From NCBI GenBank assembly GCA_017644045.1, contig JAEPMI010000004.1, positions 206,014 to 270,013 on the forward strand: 64,000 bases of DNA, read 5' to 3'. The notes beneath the pieces are model-generated. The model did not search any database. It was not told where the DNA came from and worked only from the letters and a program-made list of their open reading frames with translations. Source of the DNA: Deltaproteobacteria bacterium (lineage in GTDB: Bacteria; Myxococcota_A; Polyangia; Polyangiales; Houyiibacteriaceae). Shown one piece after another: positions 54,404 to 62,385 of the stretch. Position numbers and translations under genes: made by a program. Within the stretch, counting starts at the first letter, position 1. Each line of letters opens with the position of its first letter.

Positions 54404-54436
54404 ACGTACGTGCAGTTGCCCAAAATTATGACGTCA
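54404..54436. promoter_or_regulatory. AT-rich intergenic region with two small palindromes
   Basis: ACGTACGT near 54404-54411 and TGACGTCA at 54429-54436 flank AAAATTAT in the divergent gap between the DUF4112 and VOC genes. On the minus strand CATAAT could be a -10. No firm promoter can be drawn. Confidence 0.3.
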
Positions 54437-54524
54437 CTGTGAGGAAAGTCTCGACCTTTGTCGAAGGATTGGGCACACTCGCCGGTGGCTCATCCCCCTC
54501 CCCCAAGATGGTGAGTCACACCCC

Positions 54525-54890
54525 GTGGTTCATTCGGTAGAGCTCATATTCCTGCAAGTCGGCGACGTCGAGGGCGCCTTGCCGTTCTACGCGAAGCTCG
54601 GGTTCGAACCACGAAGCCGCGATGACAAGGGGGCGACCCTCGAACGCGGCGGAACGCAGATCGTGCTGGAAGCGGTCGACGGCTACGTCCCGGATCCGAA
54701 CGAGAAGGTGCGCGCCAGCATCGCCGTGCCGATGGAGATGATGGAAGCCCTCTGGGACGAGGCGACCGAGGTCGACCCCGACGCGCCCGGACCGAGCCTC
54801 GTGGCCGAAGGAGTGTTCGAGTACATCGCCACGGACCCATCCGGGAACGCGGTGCGCCTCAAGTCCAGACTCCCGGAGCTCGGTCGCTGA
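54525..54890 (+). CDS. VOC (glyoxalase/bleomycin resistance) superfamily protein
   Basis: 121 residues from GTG. SVELIFLQVGDVEGALPFYAKLGFEPRS is the first beta-alpha-beta module and the end, YIATDPSGNAVRLKSR, is the second, which often carries the metal Glu (here the motif is DPSGNAVRL with no Glu). Fewer metal ligands than in glyoxalase I are visible, so it may bind a small molecule rather than catalyse. It lies 5 bases before the large sigma54 activator and is probably co-transcribed, perhaps as its ligand-sensing companion. Confidence 0.78.
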   Translation: MVHSVELIFLQVGDVEGALPFYAKLGFEPRSRDDKGATLERGGTQIVLEAVDGYVPDPNEKVRASIAVPMEMMEALWDEATEVDPDAPGPSLVAEGVFEYIATDPSGNAVRLKSRLPELGR

Positions 54891-54895
54891 TCCCG

Positions 54896-57574
54896 ATGCC
54901 GTCGATCTCCATCGACGACGTCCTCCTCGAGACGAAGCCGCTCAACGCCCTCCTGGCCAAGGCGGAATCGCCAGCCACGCGCGCGGTGATCGCAGCGCTC
55001 ATCGGCGACAAGGAGGCCTCGGAGAACGAGCTGGCCGAGGCCCGCTCCGAGGGGGGCACCGCGGCCGACGAGGCGATCGCCTGGGTCGCGCTCGCGGAGG
55101 GTGACCCCGCTCGGGCGGAGGTCGCGGCGGCCCGCGCCGGAACGCCGCTGGGTCACGCGCTCGGCGCCGACGCGCTCCTCGAGCTCTCGCGCCGGCACGA
55201 AGCGGAAGAGCGGCTCGAGGCGGCCGGGGACCACCCCTTCGCGCTGATCGTCCGCGCTCGCTTCCTCCCGGACCCGCTCCCGTTGCTCGACGACGTACCC
55301 AAGCGCGGAGTGATCGGCGCACGGGCGCGGCGGCTGCGCGCCATCGCGCTCCTCGAGCACGACCCGCCCGACGTCGAGAGCGCGCATTCGGAGCTCAGCA
55401 CCGCGGCGTGGCGTCTTCTCCGGCTGGGCGCCGTGGGTGAGCTCGGGCGCTGCTATCTGACGATGGCGGACGTCGAGGTCGCCAACGCCGACCCGAAGGA
55501 CGTCGAGGCGAGGCAGCGCGCAGCTCAGTGGCTCGCGCGTGCTCACCCGCTGCTGCACCGGGCCGGGTCGGTGAACGACCTCGAGCGACTCCGGCGCGCG
55601 TTCCGGCGCTACGGCCGGCGAGCCATCGACCGATTGGTCGACGAGGATCTCGAGAAGCACATCGAGGGAGTCCGACGCGATCGCTCGCGGGTGCAGGATC
55701 TGCTCGCCGCCGCCGCGGAGGTGCGTTCGACCGGCGGAGACACCAGCGCGCTCGACGCGCAGCTCGTGGACGCGATGGAGGGCGTCGGCGAGACTCAGGA
55801 GCAGCTCATCGCGTCGCTCGAGCAGCTCGTGGTCGACCGCGAGCGACTGGGCCAGCTCGTCGCGGTCTGCCGGAAGGTCTTCCTGCTCGACACGGAGGAA
55901 GAGCTCGACAGCAGCGTGGCGTCGCTGGCGCTCGAGCTCGGTGGGGTGACCTGCGCGCTCTACGACCTGAGTGGCGAGGAGGCGGTCCTCGTCGACCGCT
56001 GCGGACCGCCGCTGCCCGACCCGCGCCAGGTGGCCGCGGCCGCCCGAGCGTCGACCGACGCGGGCTCGCCGCGCTCGGCCGACGACGGCGACGGAACGAG
56101 CATCATCATCCCCCTCGGCGAGCGCCGACCGATGGCCATCGCGGTCCGCCGACTGGCGTCGAAGGCCCGAGTGGGGACCGACGACACCGAGCGCCTCCAG
56201 GTCTTCGTGTCGGTGGTCGAAGCCGCCTACGTCCGCGCGCGTCACGCAGCGGCCGTGCGCGAAGCCGGAGCGCGCGACGCCGCCACCCTCGAGGCGATCC
56301 GGGAGGGCGTCGTGACGCTCGACGAAGAGGGGCACGTTCGGACCACGAACGCCGCGGCCCGAGCATTGCTCGGCATCGAGGCCGGCGTTTCCGACATCCG
56401 GCTGCGCGACATCAAGGGGCTCCGCGCGCTCGCCGAGGCGATCGAGCGCGGCGTCGAGGACGACGCAGTGCCGCTGCCGCAGGTGGAGGTGCTCGTCCGC
56501 TCGAAGCGCTACCCGGGTGGCGTGGTGGCGACGCTCCGTGAGCTGCAGAGCGCGCAGCGGCTCGCGCAGAAGCTCGTCGGCACGGCAGCTCGCTTCACCT
56601 TCGAGGATCTGATCGGCCGCGATCCGTCCTTCATGGACGCGCTCGCCGATGCGCGACGCGTCGCCGCGACGGATGCGCCGGTGCTGATCACCGGCGAGAG
56701 CGGCACGGGCAAGGAGCTGCTCGCGCAGGCGGTGCACAACGCGTCGCCGCGCTCTCATCAGCCCTTCGTCGGTCTGAACGTCGCGGCCATTCCGCGCGAG
56801 CTCCTCGAGAGCGAGCTCTTCGGCTACGAGCGGGGTGCGTTCACGGGCGCGCGCGCCCGCGGCCACGCCGGCCGCTTCGAGCTCGCCGACCGCGGCACGG
56901 TGCTCCTCGACGAGATCGGGGACATGCCCTACGAGATGCAGGCGAAGATGCTCCGCGTGCTCCAGGAGCGCGTCGTGCAGCGACTCGGCGGCACCCGGGA
57001 GATCCCCGTCCGAGCGCGGATCATCGCCACCACCCACCGCGACCTCGAGCAGGCCGTCGAAGACGGCGCGTTCCGCCTCGACCTCTTCTATCGCCTCCGT
57101 GTGGTGCACCTGAAGCTCCCGCCACTGCGCCACCGCAAGGGAGACGTGCGGCTGCTCGTGGAGCGCTATCTCGCACGCCACAGCGAGCGGACCGGTCGCC
57201 CACCGATCCAGGTGGCCCCCGAGGTGATGAGCGACCTCGAGCGCTACGACTGGCCGGGCAACGTCCGCGAGCTATCGAACCTCGTGGAGGGCGTGGTCGC
57301 GCTCATGCCGCCCGACACGAGCGTCTGGCGAGAGACCCCCGCGACCATTCGACGGGCGCTGCGTGCGTCCAGCTTCCCCGCGCCGCCGATGGTCGAGAGC
57401 GCGGTGCAGCGAGCGCTGCAGCCGGCAGACATCCGCCCCCTCGAAGAGGTCGAGCGCCGCGCGGTGGAGATGGCGCTCGAGGCGTGCAGCGGGAACGTGG
57501 CGAAAGCGGCGCGGGCGCTCGGGGTCGCGCGGCAGACGCTGTACAACAAGATGAAGCGCTACGACCTGCGCTGA
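54896..57574 (+). CDS. Large sigma54-dependent activator with TPR-like, GAF and PAS regions
   Basis: 892 residues. About 1-290 are helical repeats (SENELAEARSEGGTAADEAI). A GAF domain follows (~330-460: CRKVFLLDTEEELDSSVASL) and a PAS-like domain (~465-560: AIREGVVTLDEEGHVRTTNAA). The AAA+ domain has Walker A GESGTGKE from residue 600, GAFTGA at 647-652 and Walker B GTVLLDEIGDM. The Fis-type HTH at the C-terminus is AKAARALGVARQTLYNKM. All parts needed for sigma54 activation are intact; the input is a cytoplasmic ligand or redox signal rather than phosphorylation. Confidence 0.9.
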   Translation: MPSISIDDVLLETKPLNALLAKAESPATRAVIAALIGDKEASENELAEARSEGGTAADEAIAWVALAEGDPARAEVAAARAGTPLGHALGADALLELSRRHEAEERLEAAGDHPFALIVRARFLPDPLPLLDDVPKRGVIGARARRLRAIALLEHDPPDVESAHSELSTAAWRLLRLGAVGELGRCYLTMADVEVANADPKDVEARQRAAQWLARAHPLLHRAGSVNDLERLRRAFRRYGRRAIDRLVDEDLEKHIEGVRRDRSRVQDLLAAAAEVRSTGGDTSALDAQLVDAMEGVGETQEQLIASLEQLVVDRERLGQLVAVCRKVFLLDTEEELDSSVASLALELGGVTCALYDLSGEEAVLVDRCGPPLPDPRQVAAAARASTDAGSPRSADDGDGTSIIIPLGERRPMAIAVRRLASKARVGTDDTERLQVFVSVVEAAYVRARHAAAVREAGARDAATLEAIREGVVTLDEEGHVRTTNAAARALLGIEAGVSDIRLRDIKGLRALAEAIERGVEDDAVPLPQVEVLVRSKRYPGGVVATLRELQSAQRLAQKLVGTAARFTFEDLIGRDPSFMDALADARRVAATDAPVLITGESGTGKELLAQAVHNASPRSHQPFVGLNVAAIPRELLESELFGYERGAFTGARARGHAGRFELADRGTVLLDEIGDMPYEMQAKMLRVLQERVVQRLGGTREIPVRARIIATTHRDLEQAVEDGAFRLDLFYRLRVVHLKLPPLRHRKGDVRLLVERYLARHSERTGRPPIQVAPEVMSDLERYDWPGNVRELSNLVEGVVALMPPDTSVWRETPATIRRALRASSFPAPPMVESAVQRALQPADIRPLEEVERRAVEMALEACSGNVAKAARALGVARQTLYNKMKRYDLR

Positions 57575-57869
57575 GCGCTCGGTTCTCGGTGGTCGGCTCT
57601 CGGCGTGGCGGCGTCGGCACTCGCTCCTCCCCCAACGAGATCGCACAAAGGCACCAGGAACACGAAGTCACACGAAGAAGGAATGGACGAGGTCCCCGGC
57701 CGCGAACCGGATCGTTCGATCGACACCGCGACGTGCTCGACAACCGTCCGGACGACCGCGCCAACCCACATCCCACACACCTTTGTGGATCTCCGTGTTC
57801 TTCGTGCCTTTGTGCGATCTCGTTCGGGGCACACCGACTGCCGAACGCCGACTGCCGATCCCGAAAGCG
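57575..57869. repeat. Intergenic region with 21-bp perfect inverted repeat
   Basis: The convergent gap of 295 bases has no credible gene. The 21-mer at 57634-57654 (AACGAGATCGCACAAAGGCA plus C) recurs inverted at 57804-57824, and similarity extends to about 44 bases with several mismatches. The outer edges carry CTCGG-rich and CCGACTGCCG-rich short repeats. It looks like a dispersed repetitive element between convergent genes. Confidence 0.6.
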
Positions 57870-58265
57870 CTACTCGTCCTTCGACGAGGGCCGCATCCGC
57901 CCGAGCACCTCGGCGAAGCTCTTCTTCTCCGGCTCCTCGAGCTCCGGCAGCTCGTCGAGCGCCATCTCGCTGAGCACGGTCGGCGCCCCGTCGCCGGTGC
58001 CGATCACCAGCACCTTCTCGCCCACTCGGACGAGGTGGAGCGAACGGCGCGGATCGAGGGGCAGCCGCTCGAGCACCTCCATGCGGGTGCCGCGCTTGCC
58101 CACGCCGAAGCCACGGCGCGACGCCCAGCGCAGCACGAGCCACGCGAGGATGCAGACCCCGAGGAGCGAGATCGCCGCCTGGAGCAGCGCCCAGCCGTAG
58201 CCCCCCGGAAGCTCCGCTTCGTGGGGGGTGGCGGTCTGGAGCAGCTGGGCGGCGATCCGAAGCAC
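57870..58265 (-). CDS. FliO-like small membrane protein
   Basis: 131 residues from GTG 58265, 3 bases after the EtfD-like stop. One membrane segment (WALLQAAISLLGVCILAWLVL) is followed by the FliO signature: TRMEVLERLPLDPRRSLHLVRVGEKVLVIG, with the conserved leucine/proline turn, then an acidic tail. FliO is a flagellar export accessory protein, but no flagellar gene lies nearby and the gene is tightly linked to a respiratory Fe-S protein. It may be a FliO-fold protein recruited for another membrane complex. The match is by eye. Confidence 0.68.
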   Translation of the reverse strand: MLRIAAQLLQTATPHEAELPGGYGWALLQAAISLLGVCILAWLVLRWASRRGFGVGKRGTRMEVLERLPLDPRRSLHLVRVGEKVLVIGTGDGAPTVLSEMALDELPELEEPEKKSFAEVLGRMRPSSKDE

Positions 58266-58268
58266 GCC

Positions 58269-60464
58269 CTACTCGGCGGCTTCCGGGACTTCCTTCGGGA
58301 TGCCCACGCCCACGGCCTCCGCGAGGAGCTCGGCGATGTCGAGCTGCCGGATCTCCTCGTCCTTGTCCTCGCCCTTCAGACCGTCGGTCAGCATGGTCGA
58401 GCAGAATGGGCAGGCCGTCGCGATGGTGTCGGCGCGGGTCTCGAGGAGCTGCAGCGTGCGCTTCTTGTTCACGCGCGTGCCGCCGGTCTCCTCCATGAAG
58501 TACTGCGCACCACCGGCGCCGCAGCAGAGGCCCTGCTCCTTCTGCCAGTAGTCGACCTCTTCGAGGACGACGCCCTCGATGGCCTCGAGCACCTGGCGCG
58601 GGGAATCGTAGATCTTGTTGTAGCGGCCGAGGTAGCAGCTGTCGTGATAGACGACCTTCGCCTGCACCGGCCGCGTCGGGGTGAGCTTGCCGGCCTGCAG
58701 CAGCCCGTTGAGGAAGTCGGAGTGGTGGACCACGTCGTAGTGGCCGCCGAAGTCCGGGTACTCGTTGAGCAGCGTGTTGAAGCAGTGCGGGCAGGCGGTG
58801 ATGATCGTCTTCTTCTCCGCCTCGTAGCCGGCGAGGGTCTCGACGTTCGACTCCGCCATCATCTGGAAGAGGAACTCGTTGCCGATGCGCCGCGCCGGGT
58901 CGCCGGTGCAGGTCTCCTCGGTGCCGAGGACGGCGAAGTCCACGCCCGCCTCTCGGAGGAGCATGGCGGTCGAGCGGGCGACCTTCTGCGCGCGGTCGTC
59001 GTAGCTCGCGGCGCAGCCGACCCAGTAGAGGACGTCGGCGCCGGGGTTGTCGGCCAGCAGCGGCACGTCGAGGCCCTTGGTCCACTCGGCCCGGTCCATC
59101 TGGGACTGGTTCCAGGGGTTGCCGTTGGTCTCGATGCCGTTGAGCGCGCGGGTGAGGTCCGGCGGGAACTCGGCCTTGTCCATGACGAGATCGCGGCGCA
59201 TGCCGATGATCTTGTCCACGTAGGAGATCATCACCGGGCACTGCTCTTCGCAGGCGCGGCAGGAGGTGCAACTCCAGATCACGTCCGGGTGCAGGACGTT
59301 CGGCACGAGGTCCACGCCGGGCTCGTCCACGAGGAAGTAGGCGTTCTCCGGCGGGTGCGGGAACGTGTGCAGCTCCTCGCCCTCGGGGATCTCCTCGGGC
59401 CCTTCACCCTTCGGGTTCGCGACGCCGTCGGTCGGCCCGAACTGCTTGTCCTCGGACGCGTAGAGGTGGTCGCGGATCGCGAGCGTGAGGTGCTTCGGCG
59501 AGAGCTTCTTGTCGGTGATGTAGGCCGGGCAGTTGTCGCTGCAGCGACCGCACTCGGTGCAGGTGTAGAGGTCGAGGATGTGCTTGTAGGTCAGGTCCGC
59601 GACGGTGCGGATGCCGGGCGGCTCCTCGGCCTCGAGCTTCGCCTCCACGTCGATCAGCGGGAGCGCGTTCGGGCGCATGTCGTACGCGAAGACGTTCGGC
59701 ATGACCGTGAGGATGTGGAAGTGCTTCGAGTACGGGAGGATGTTCAGGAAGAGCAGGACCCAGGAGGCGTGCCACCAGAAGCCGATGTGCTCGAGGACGA
59801 CGACCGTCGGCCGACCCATCCCGTAGAACATGGTGCCGAGGGCGCTGCCGAAGGGGGCCCACCACTTCCAGTGCGGCTCGGTGCCGGTGACCTGCCAGTG
59901 GAGCGCGTCGTAGCCGCCGACGTAGAGGAAGTCCGAGACCATCATCGTGAAGATGATCCCGAGGATGAGGTTGGCCTCGAAGCCGAGCGTCATCCGCGGC
60001 TTGTCCTCGACCTCTTCGGGGTCGGCGCTGTCCTTGCCCTTCTTGACGAGGCGCAGGTACCAGAACGCGACCGCGCCGAGCATGGCGCCGGCGACCGCCA
60101 GCTCCTTCACCAGGGAGTAGAGCTTGCCGACGATGTGGCCCTCGTCGAGGAGGCCGAACATCGTCCAGTCGTAGTCGAAGCCGCGGCCCCAGAGGAGCAC
60201 GGAGTTCAGGAGCAGCACGTTGAAGGCCGCGAAGATCAGAACGTGCGACAGGCCGGCGACGGAGTAGGCGGTCTTCTTGACCATCTTCTCCTGACCGAGC
60301 GCGGTCAGCATGACCTTCCGGGTCCGGGCGAACACCTGGCTGGGGGTCCACTCGAAGCGTGCGTCGGGCACTCCGATCTTCATCTGGCGGAACCGTCGGA
60401 AGACGGACCAGGAGAAGAAGGAGAGCGTGCCCACGAGCACGAGCGTCATCGCGATGGAGCTCAT
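58269..60464 (-). CDS. EtfD/FadF-type membrane Fe-S oxidoreductase
   Basis: 731 residues. The N-terminal ~260 hold a membrane domain (several segments, e.g. VLIFAAFNVLLLNSVLLWG and ELAVAGAMLGAVAFWYL) in the style of NarI/HdrE. Two 4Fe-4S sites follow: CTECGRCSDNCP and CTSCRACEEQCP. The C-terminal half has two CCG-type modules (VGCAASYD...ACPHCFNTL and CYLGRYN...GLCCGAGGA...ACPFCSTML). This layout matches EtfD/FadF, which passes electrons from ETF in fatty-acid oxidation to the quinone pool. A glycolate-oxidase or heterodisulfide-reductase-like role is less likely. GAGGA lies 4 bases before the ATG. Confidence 0.82.
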   Translation of the reverse strand: MSSIAMTLVLVGTLSFFSWSVFRRFRQMKIGVPDARFEWTPSQVFARTRKVMLTALGQEKMVKKTAYSVAGLSHVLIFAAFNVLLLNSVLLWGRGFDYDWTMFGLLDEGHIVGKLYSLVKELAVAGAMLGAVAFWYLRLVKKGKDSADPEEVEDKPRMTLGFEANLILGIIFTMMVSDFLYVGGYDALHWQVTGTEPHWKWWAPFGSALGTMFYGMGRPTVVVLEHIGFWWHASWVLLFLNILPYSKHFHILTVMPNVFAYDMRPNALPLIDVEAKLEAEEPPGIRTVADLTYKHILDLYTCTECGRCSDNCPAYITDKKLSPKHLTLAIRDHLYASEDKQFGPTDGVANPKGEGPEEIPEGEELHTFPHPPENAYFLVDEPGVDLVPNVLHPDVIWSCTSCRACEEQCPVMISYVDKIIGMRRDLVMDKAEFPPDLTRALNGIETNGNPWNQSQMDRAEWTKGLDVPLLADNPGADVLYWVGCAASYDDRAQKVARSTAMLLREAGVDFAVLGTEETCTGDPARRIGNEFLFQMMAESNVETLAGYEAEKKTIITACPHCFNTLLNEYPDFGGHYDVVHHSDFLNGLLQAGKLTPTRPVQAKVVYHDSCYLGRYNKIYDSPRQVLEAIEGVVLEEVDYWQKEQGLCCGAGGAQYFMEETGGTRVNKKRTLQLLETRADTIATACPFCSTMLTDGLKGEDKDEEIRQLDIAELLAEAVGVGIPKEVPEAAE

Positions 60465-60587
60465 CGAATCCTCGGTAAAGCGCTAGGTTGTGGCGGCCCG
60501 ATCGGCCGCGAACGCGGCGAAGCCGCTGGCCTGGGGATAGGGGGCCGGAGCCAGAGAGTCAATCAGCCTGACGGCCAAGAAACCCCG

Positions 60588-61142
60588 CTACTGCGGGAGC
60601 TTGGCGTCGAAGAAGGCCTTGAGCTTGATCAGGTTCTTCTCCTCGCGACCGAAGGCGGGCGACTCGTAGCTCTTGGCGAACCCGACGACGTCCGAGAGGA
60701 GCGCCTTCCGGACGTCCGCGTCGCTCAGGATGTCGTCGACCGAGCGGCCGCGGGCGGCCCCGTTTCGGAGGCCCCGAACATAGGCTTCGAGCCGGCCGTA
60801 GTCGTTCCCGAGGAACTCCTTGATGACCATCGCGTCGTCCGAGAGCCGGGAGATCGTCTTGAGCATGTCGGCGTTGGCGTCACCGGTGTCCTGGTGCGAG
60901 GCCAGCTCGGCCGCGACCCGGAGGACGAAGGCGTCGTCGAGGTAGCCGATGTCGTCGATCCCGTCCGGGATCAGGTCCAGCGACTTGAAGAGGTAGTTCA
61001 GCCCTCCCGCGATGGTCTCGCGGGCGTCGCCGGCGACGCTCTCTTCGTTCAAGATCTCGGACAGCTCCTCGGCATCGTGGCCGAGATTGCGAAGCCAGTT
61101 CGGGAAGGTGTCGAGGTACTTGGAGACGTCGCTCTCGCTCAT
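60588..61142 (-). CDS. DUF1232 (YkvA-like) protein
   Basis: 184 residues, mostly helical and acidic. AGGLNYLFKSLDLIPDGIDDIGYLDDAFVL around residues 45-75 is the DUF1232 core (the ...DLIPDxIPxxGYxDDxxV pattern of YkvA proteins). The C-terminal ~100 residues are a further helical region (MVIKEFLGNDYGRLEAYVRG). The function of the family is unknown; many members are near membrane or quality-control genes. A TTGCAA/TATCAT promoter candidate lies ~50 bases upstream. Confidence 0.8.
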   Translation of the reverse strand: MSESDVSKYLDTFPNWLRNLGHDAEELSEILNEESVAGDARETIAGGLNYLFKSLDLIPDGIDDIGYLDDAFVLRVAAELASHQDTGDANADMLKTISRLSDDAMVIKEFLGNDYGRLEAYVRGLRNGAARGRSVDDILSDADVRKALLSDVVGFAKSYESPAFGREEKNLIKLKAFFDAKLPQ

Positions 61143-61197
61143 GGGCTCTTTGAACTCCGGAATGGGTGCCGGGCGGAACGTCCGCGCAGCGGGCCGG

Positions 61198-61227
61198 ATG
61201 ATAGAGGGGTCCGCCCGCGCGTTGCAA
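61198..61227 (-). promoter_or_regulatory. Candidate promoter TTGCAA-18-TATCAT
   Basis: On the minus strand TATCAT (61198-61203) and TTGCAA (61222-61227) are 18 bases apart. The leader before ATG 61142 would be ~50 bases. Confidence 0.45.
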
Positions 61228-61322
61228 CCGTCGTCACGACCACTGGAGACGGGTCGTGAGCACCGTCTCGCCTCGGCGCCGCCACGCGCCGGGCCCTATC
61301 GCGCACCCGGGGCCTTCTCGGG

Positions 61323-61328
61323 TATGGT
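61323..61328 (+). promoter_or_regulatory. -10-like box TATGGT
   Basis: TATGGT ends 10 bases before the ATG at 61339 and overlaps the alternative ATG at 61324, so it favours the later start. Confidence 0.3.
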
Positions 61329-61338
61329 CACTCGCCAG

Positions 61339-62382
61339 ATGGGCGATGGCTCTCGCGAACTCGACGTCCTGAAGGCGCTCATGGACGAGCTGCCGCTCGG
61401 GGTGATCGTCCTGAACGCCCAGACGGAGGTGGTCTTCTACAACCGCTACGAGGAGAAGCTCGCGCAGCGGAACCGGGTGAACGTCATCGGGCGGCGCTTC
61501 TTCCAGGAGGTGGCTCCGTGCATGCGGGTCTCGGGCCTGGTGCGCCACTTCGAGCTGCTGGGTCAGCAGCCCCTGAACGCGGACCTCGACTTCCAGTTCG
61601 ACTTCCCGTTCATCCCACAGCCCCGCGACGTTCGGATTCGGCTCCGCTCCTTCGAGGCCGACGGGGAACCCTACGGCGTGCTCTACATCGAGGACTGCTC
61701 CGCCGAGGTCGCGATGGAGCAGATGCGGGAGACGCTGACCCGGTTGCTGGTCCACGACCTCAAGAGCCCGCTGAGCGTGCTGCAGCTCTCGTTGAAGGAG
61801 CTGACCGAGCAGGGGCTGGACGACGAGGTGCTGGCGACGGTGGGCAACGCGCTCCGAGCGAGCCAGCGTCTGGACCGCATGGTCATCGGCCTGCTCGATC
61901 TGAGCGCGATGCGGACGGGCCTGGTGCCGATCACCCGGCAGACCACCGACGTCGCCGAGCTGGCGACCACCGCCGTGGGCGAGCTCGAGCCGCTCGCCAA
62001 GCAGGCCGCCATCACCCTGGAGGTCGACATCCCCGACGACCGAATCGAGGCGCCGGTCGATCGGGACCTCGTGCGTCGGGCGATCGACAACCTCCTCGAC
62101 AACGCCATCCGGCACGCGCCGCCCAAGGGTCGGGTGGCGGTCGCGGTCGAGGGGACGGAGACCCACGTGGTGGTTCGGGTGGAGGACGACGGCCCGGGCA
62201 TCCCGGCGTCGGCGCGAGCGATCCTCTTCGAGCCCGGCGGCCGCGAGCTGGCCAGCCGGAACTACGGCCTGGGCCTCACGTTCGTGCGCCTCGCCGCCCG
62301 CGCGCACGGCGGAGAGATCGAGGTCCGCGATCCGGAGACCGGTTCCGGGACGATCTTCGTGCTCTCGCTACCGCGCGCCTAG
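61339..62382 (+). CDS. Soluble histidine kinase with photoactive-yellow-protein-like PAS domain
   Basis: 347 residues from ATG 61339 (ATG 61324 is in frame). The N-terminal ~125 form a PAS domain. VVFYNRYEEKLAQR then FFQEVAPC places Tyr34, Glu38, Arg44 and Cys61 at the exact spacing of PYP Tyr42, Glu46, Arg52 and Cys69. Later LNADLDFQFDF follows PYP 88-98. A HisKA domain (LLVHDLKSPLSVLQL, phospho-His in HDLKSP) and an HATPase domain follow (DNLLDNAIRHAP, DDGPGIP, NYGLGLTFVRLAA). No membrane segment, so it is cytoplasmic. It may sense blue light through a thioester-bound chromophore, or another ligand. No response regulator is adjacent. Confidence 0.85.
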   Translation: MGDGSRELDVLKALMDELPLGVIVLNAQTEVVFYNRYEEKLAQRNRVNVIGRRFFQEVAPCMRVSGLVRHFELLGQQPLNADLDFQFDFPFIPQPRDVRIRLRSFEADGEPYGVLYIEDCSAEVAMEQMRETLTRLLVHDLKSPLSVLQLSLKELTEQGLDDEVLATVGNALRASQRLDRMVIGLLDLSAMRTGLVPITRQTTDVAELATTAVGELEPLAKQAAITLEVDIPDDRIEAPVDRDLVRRAIDNLLDNAIRHAPPKGRVAVAVEGTETHVVVRVEDDGPGIPASARAILFEPGGRELASRNYGLGLTFVRLAARAHGGEIEVRDPETGSGTIFVLSLPRA

Positions 62383-62385
62383 CGC

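Noticed and set aside
54598-54612. GGTTCGAACC, as in a tRNA T-arm
   Set aside because: It lies inside the VOC gene and no cloverleaf can be drawn around it.
57783-61259. 1158-codon plus-strand open frame opposite the EtfD-like gene
   Set aside because: Shadow of the Fe-S oxidoreductase and its neighbours; no recognisable domain.
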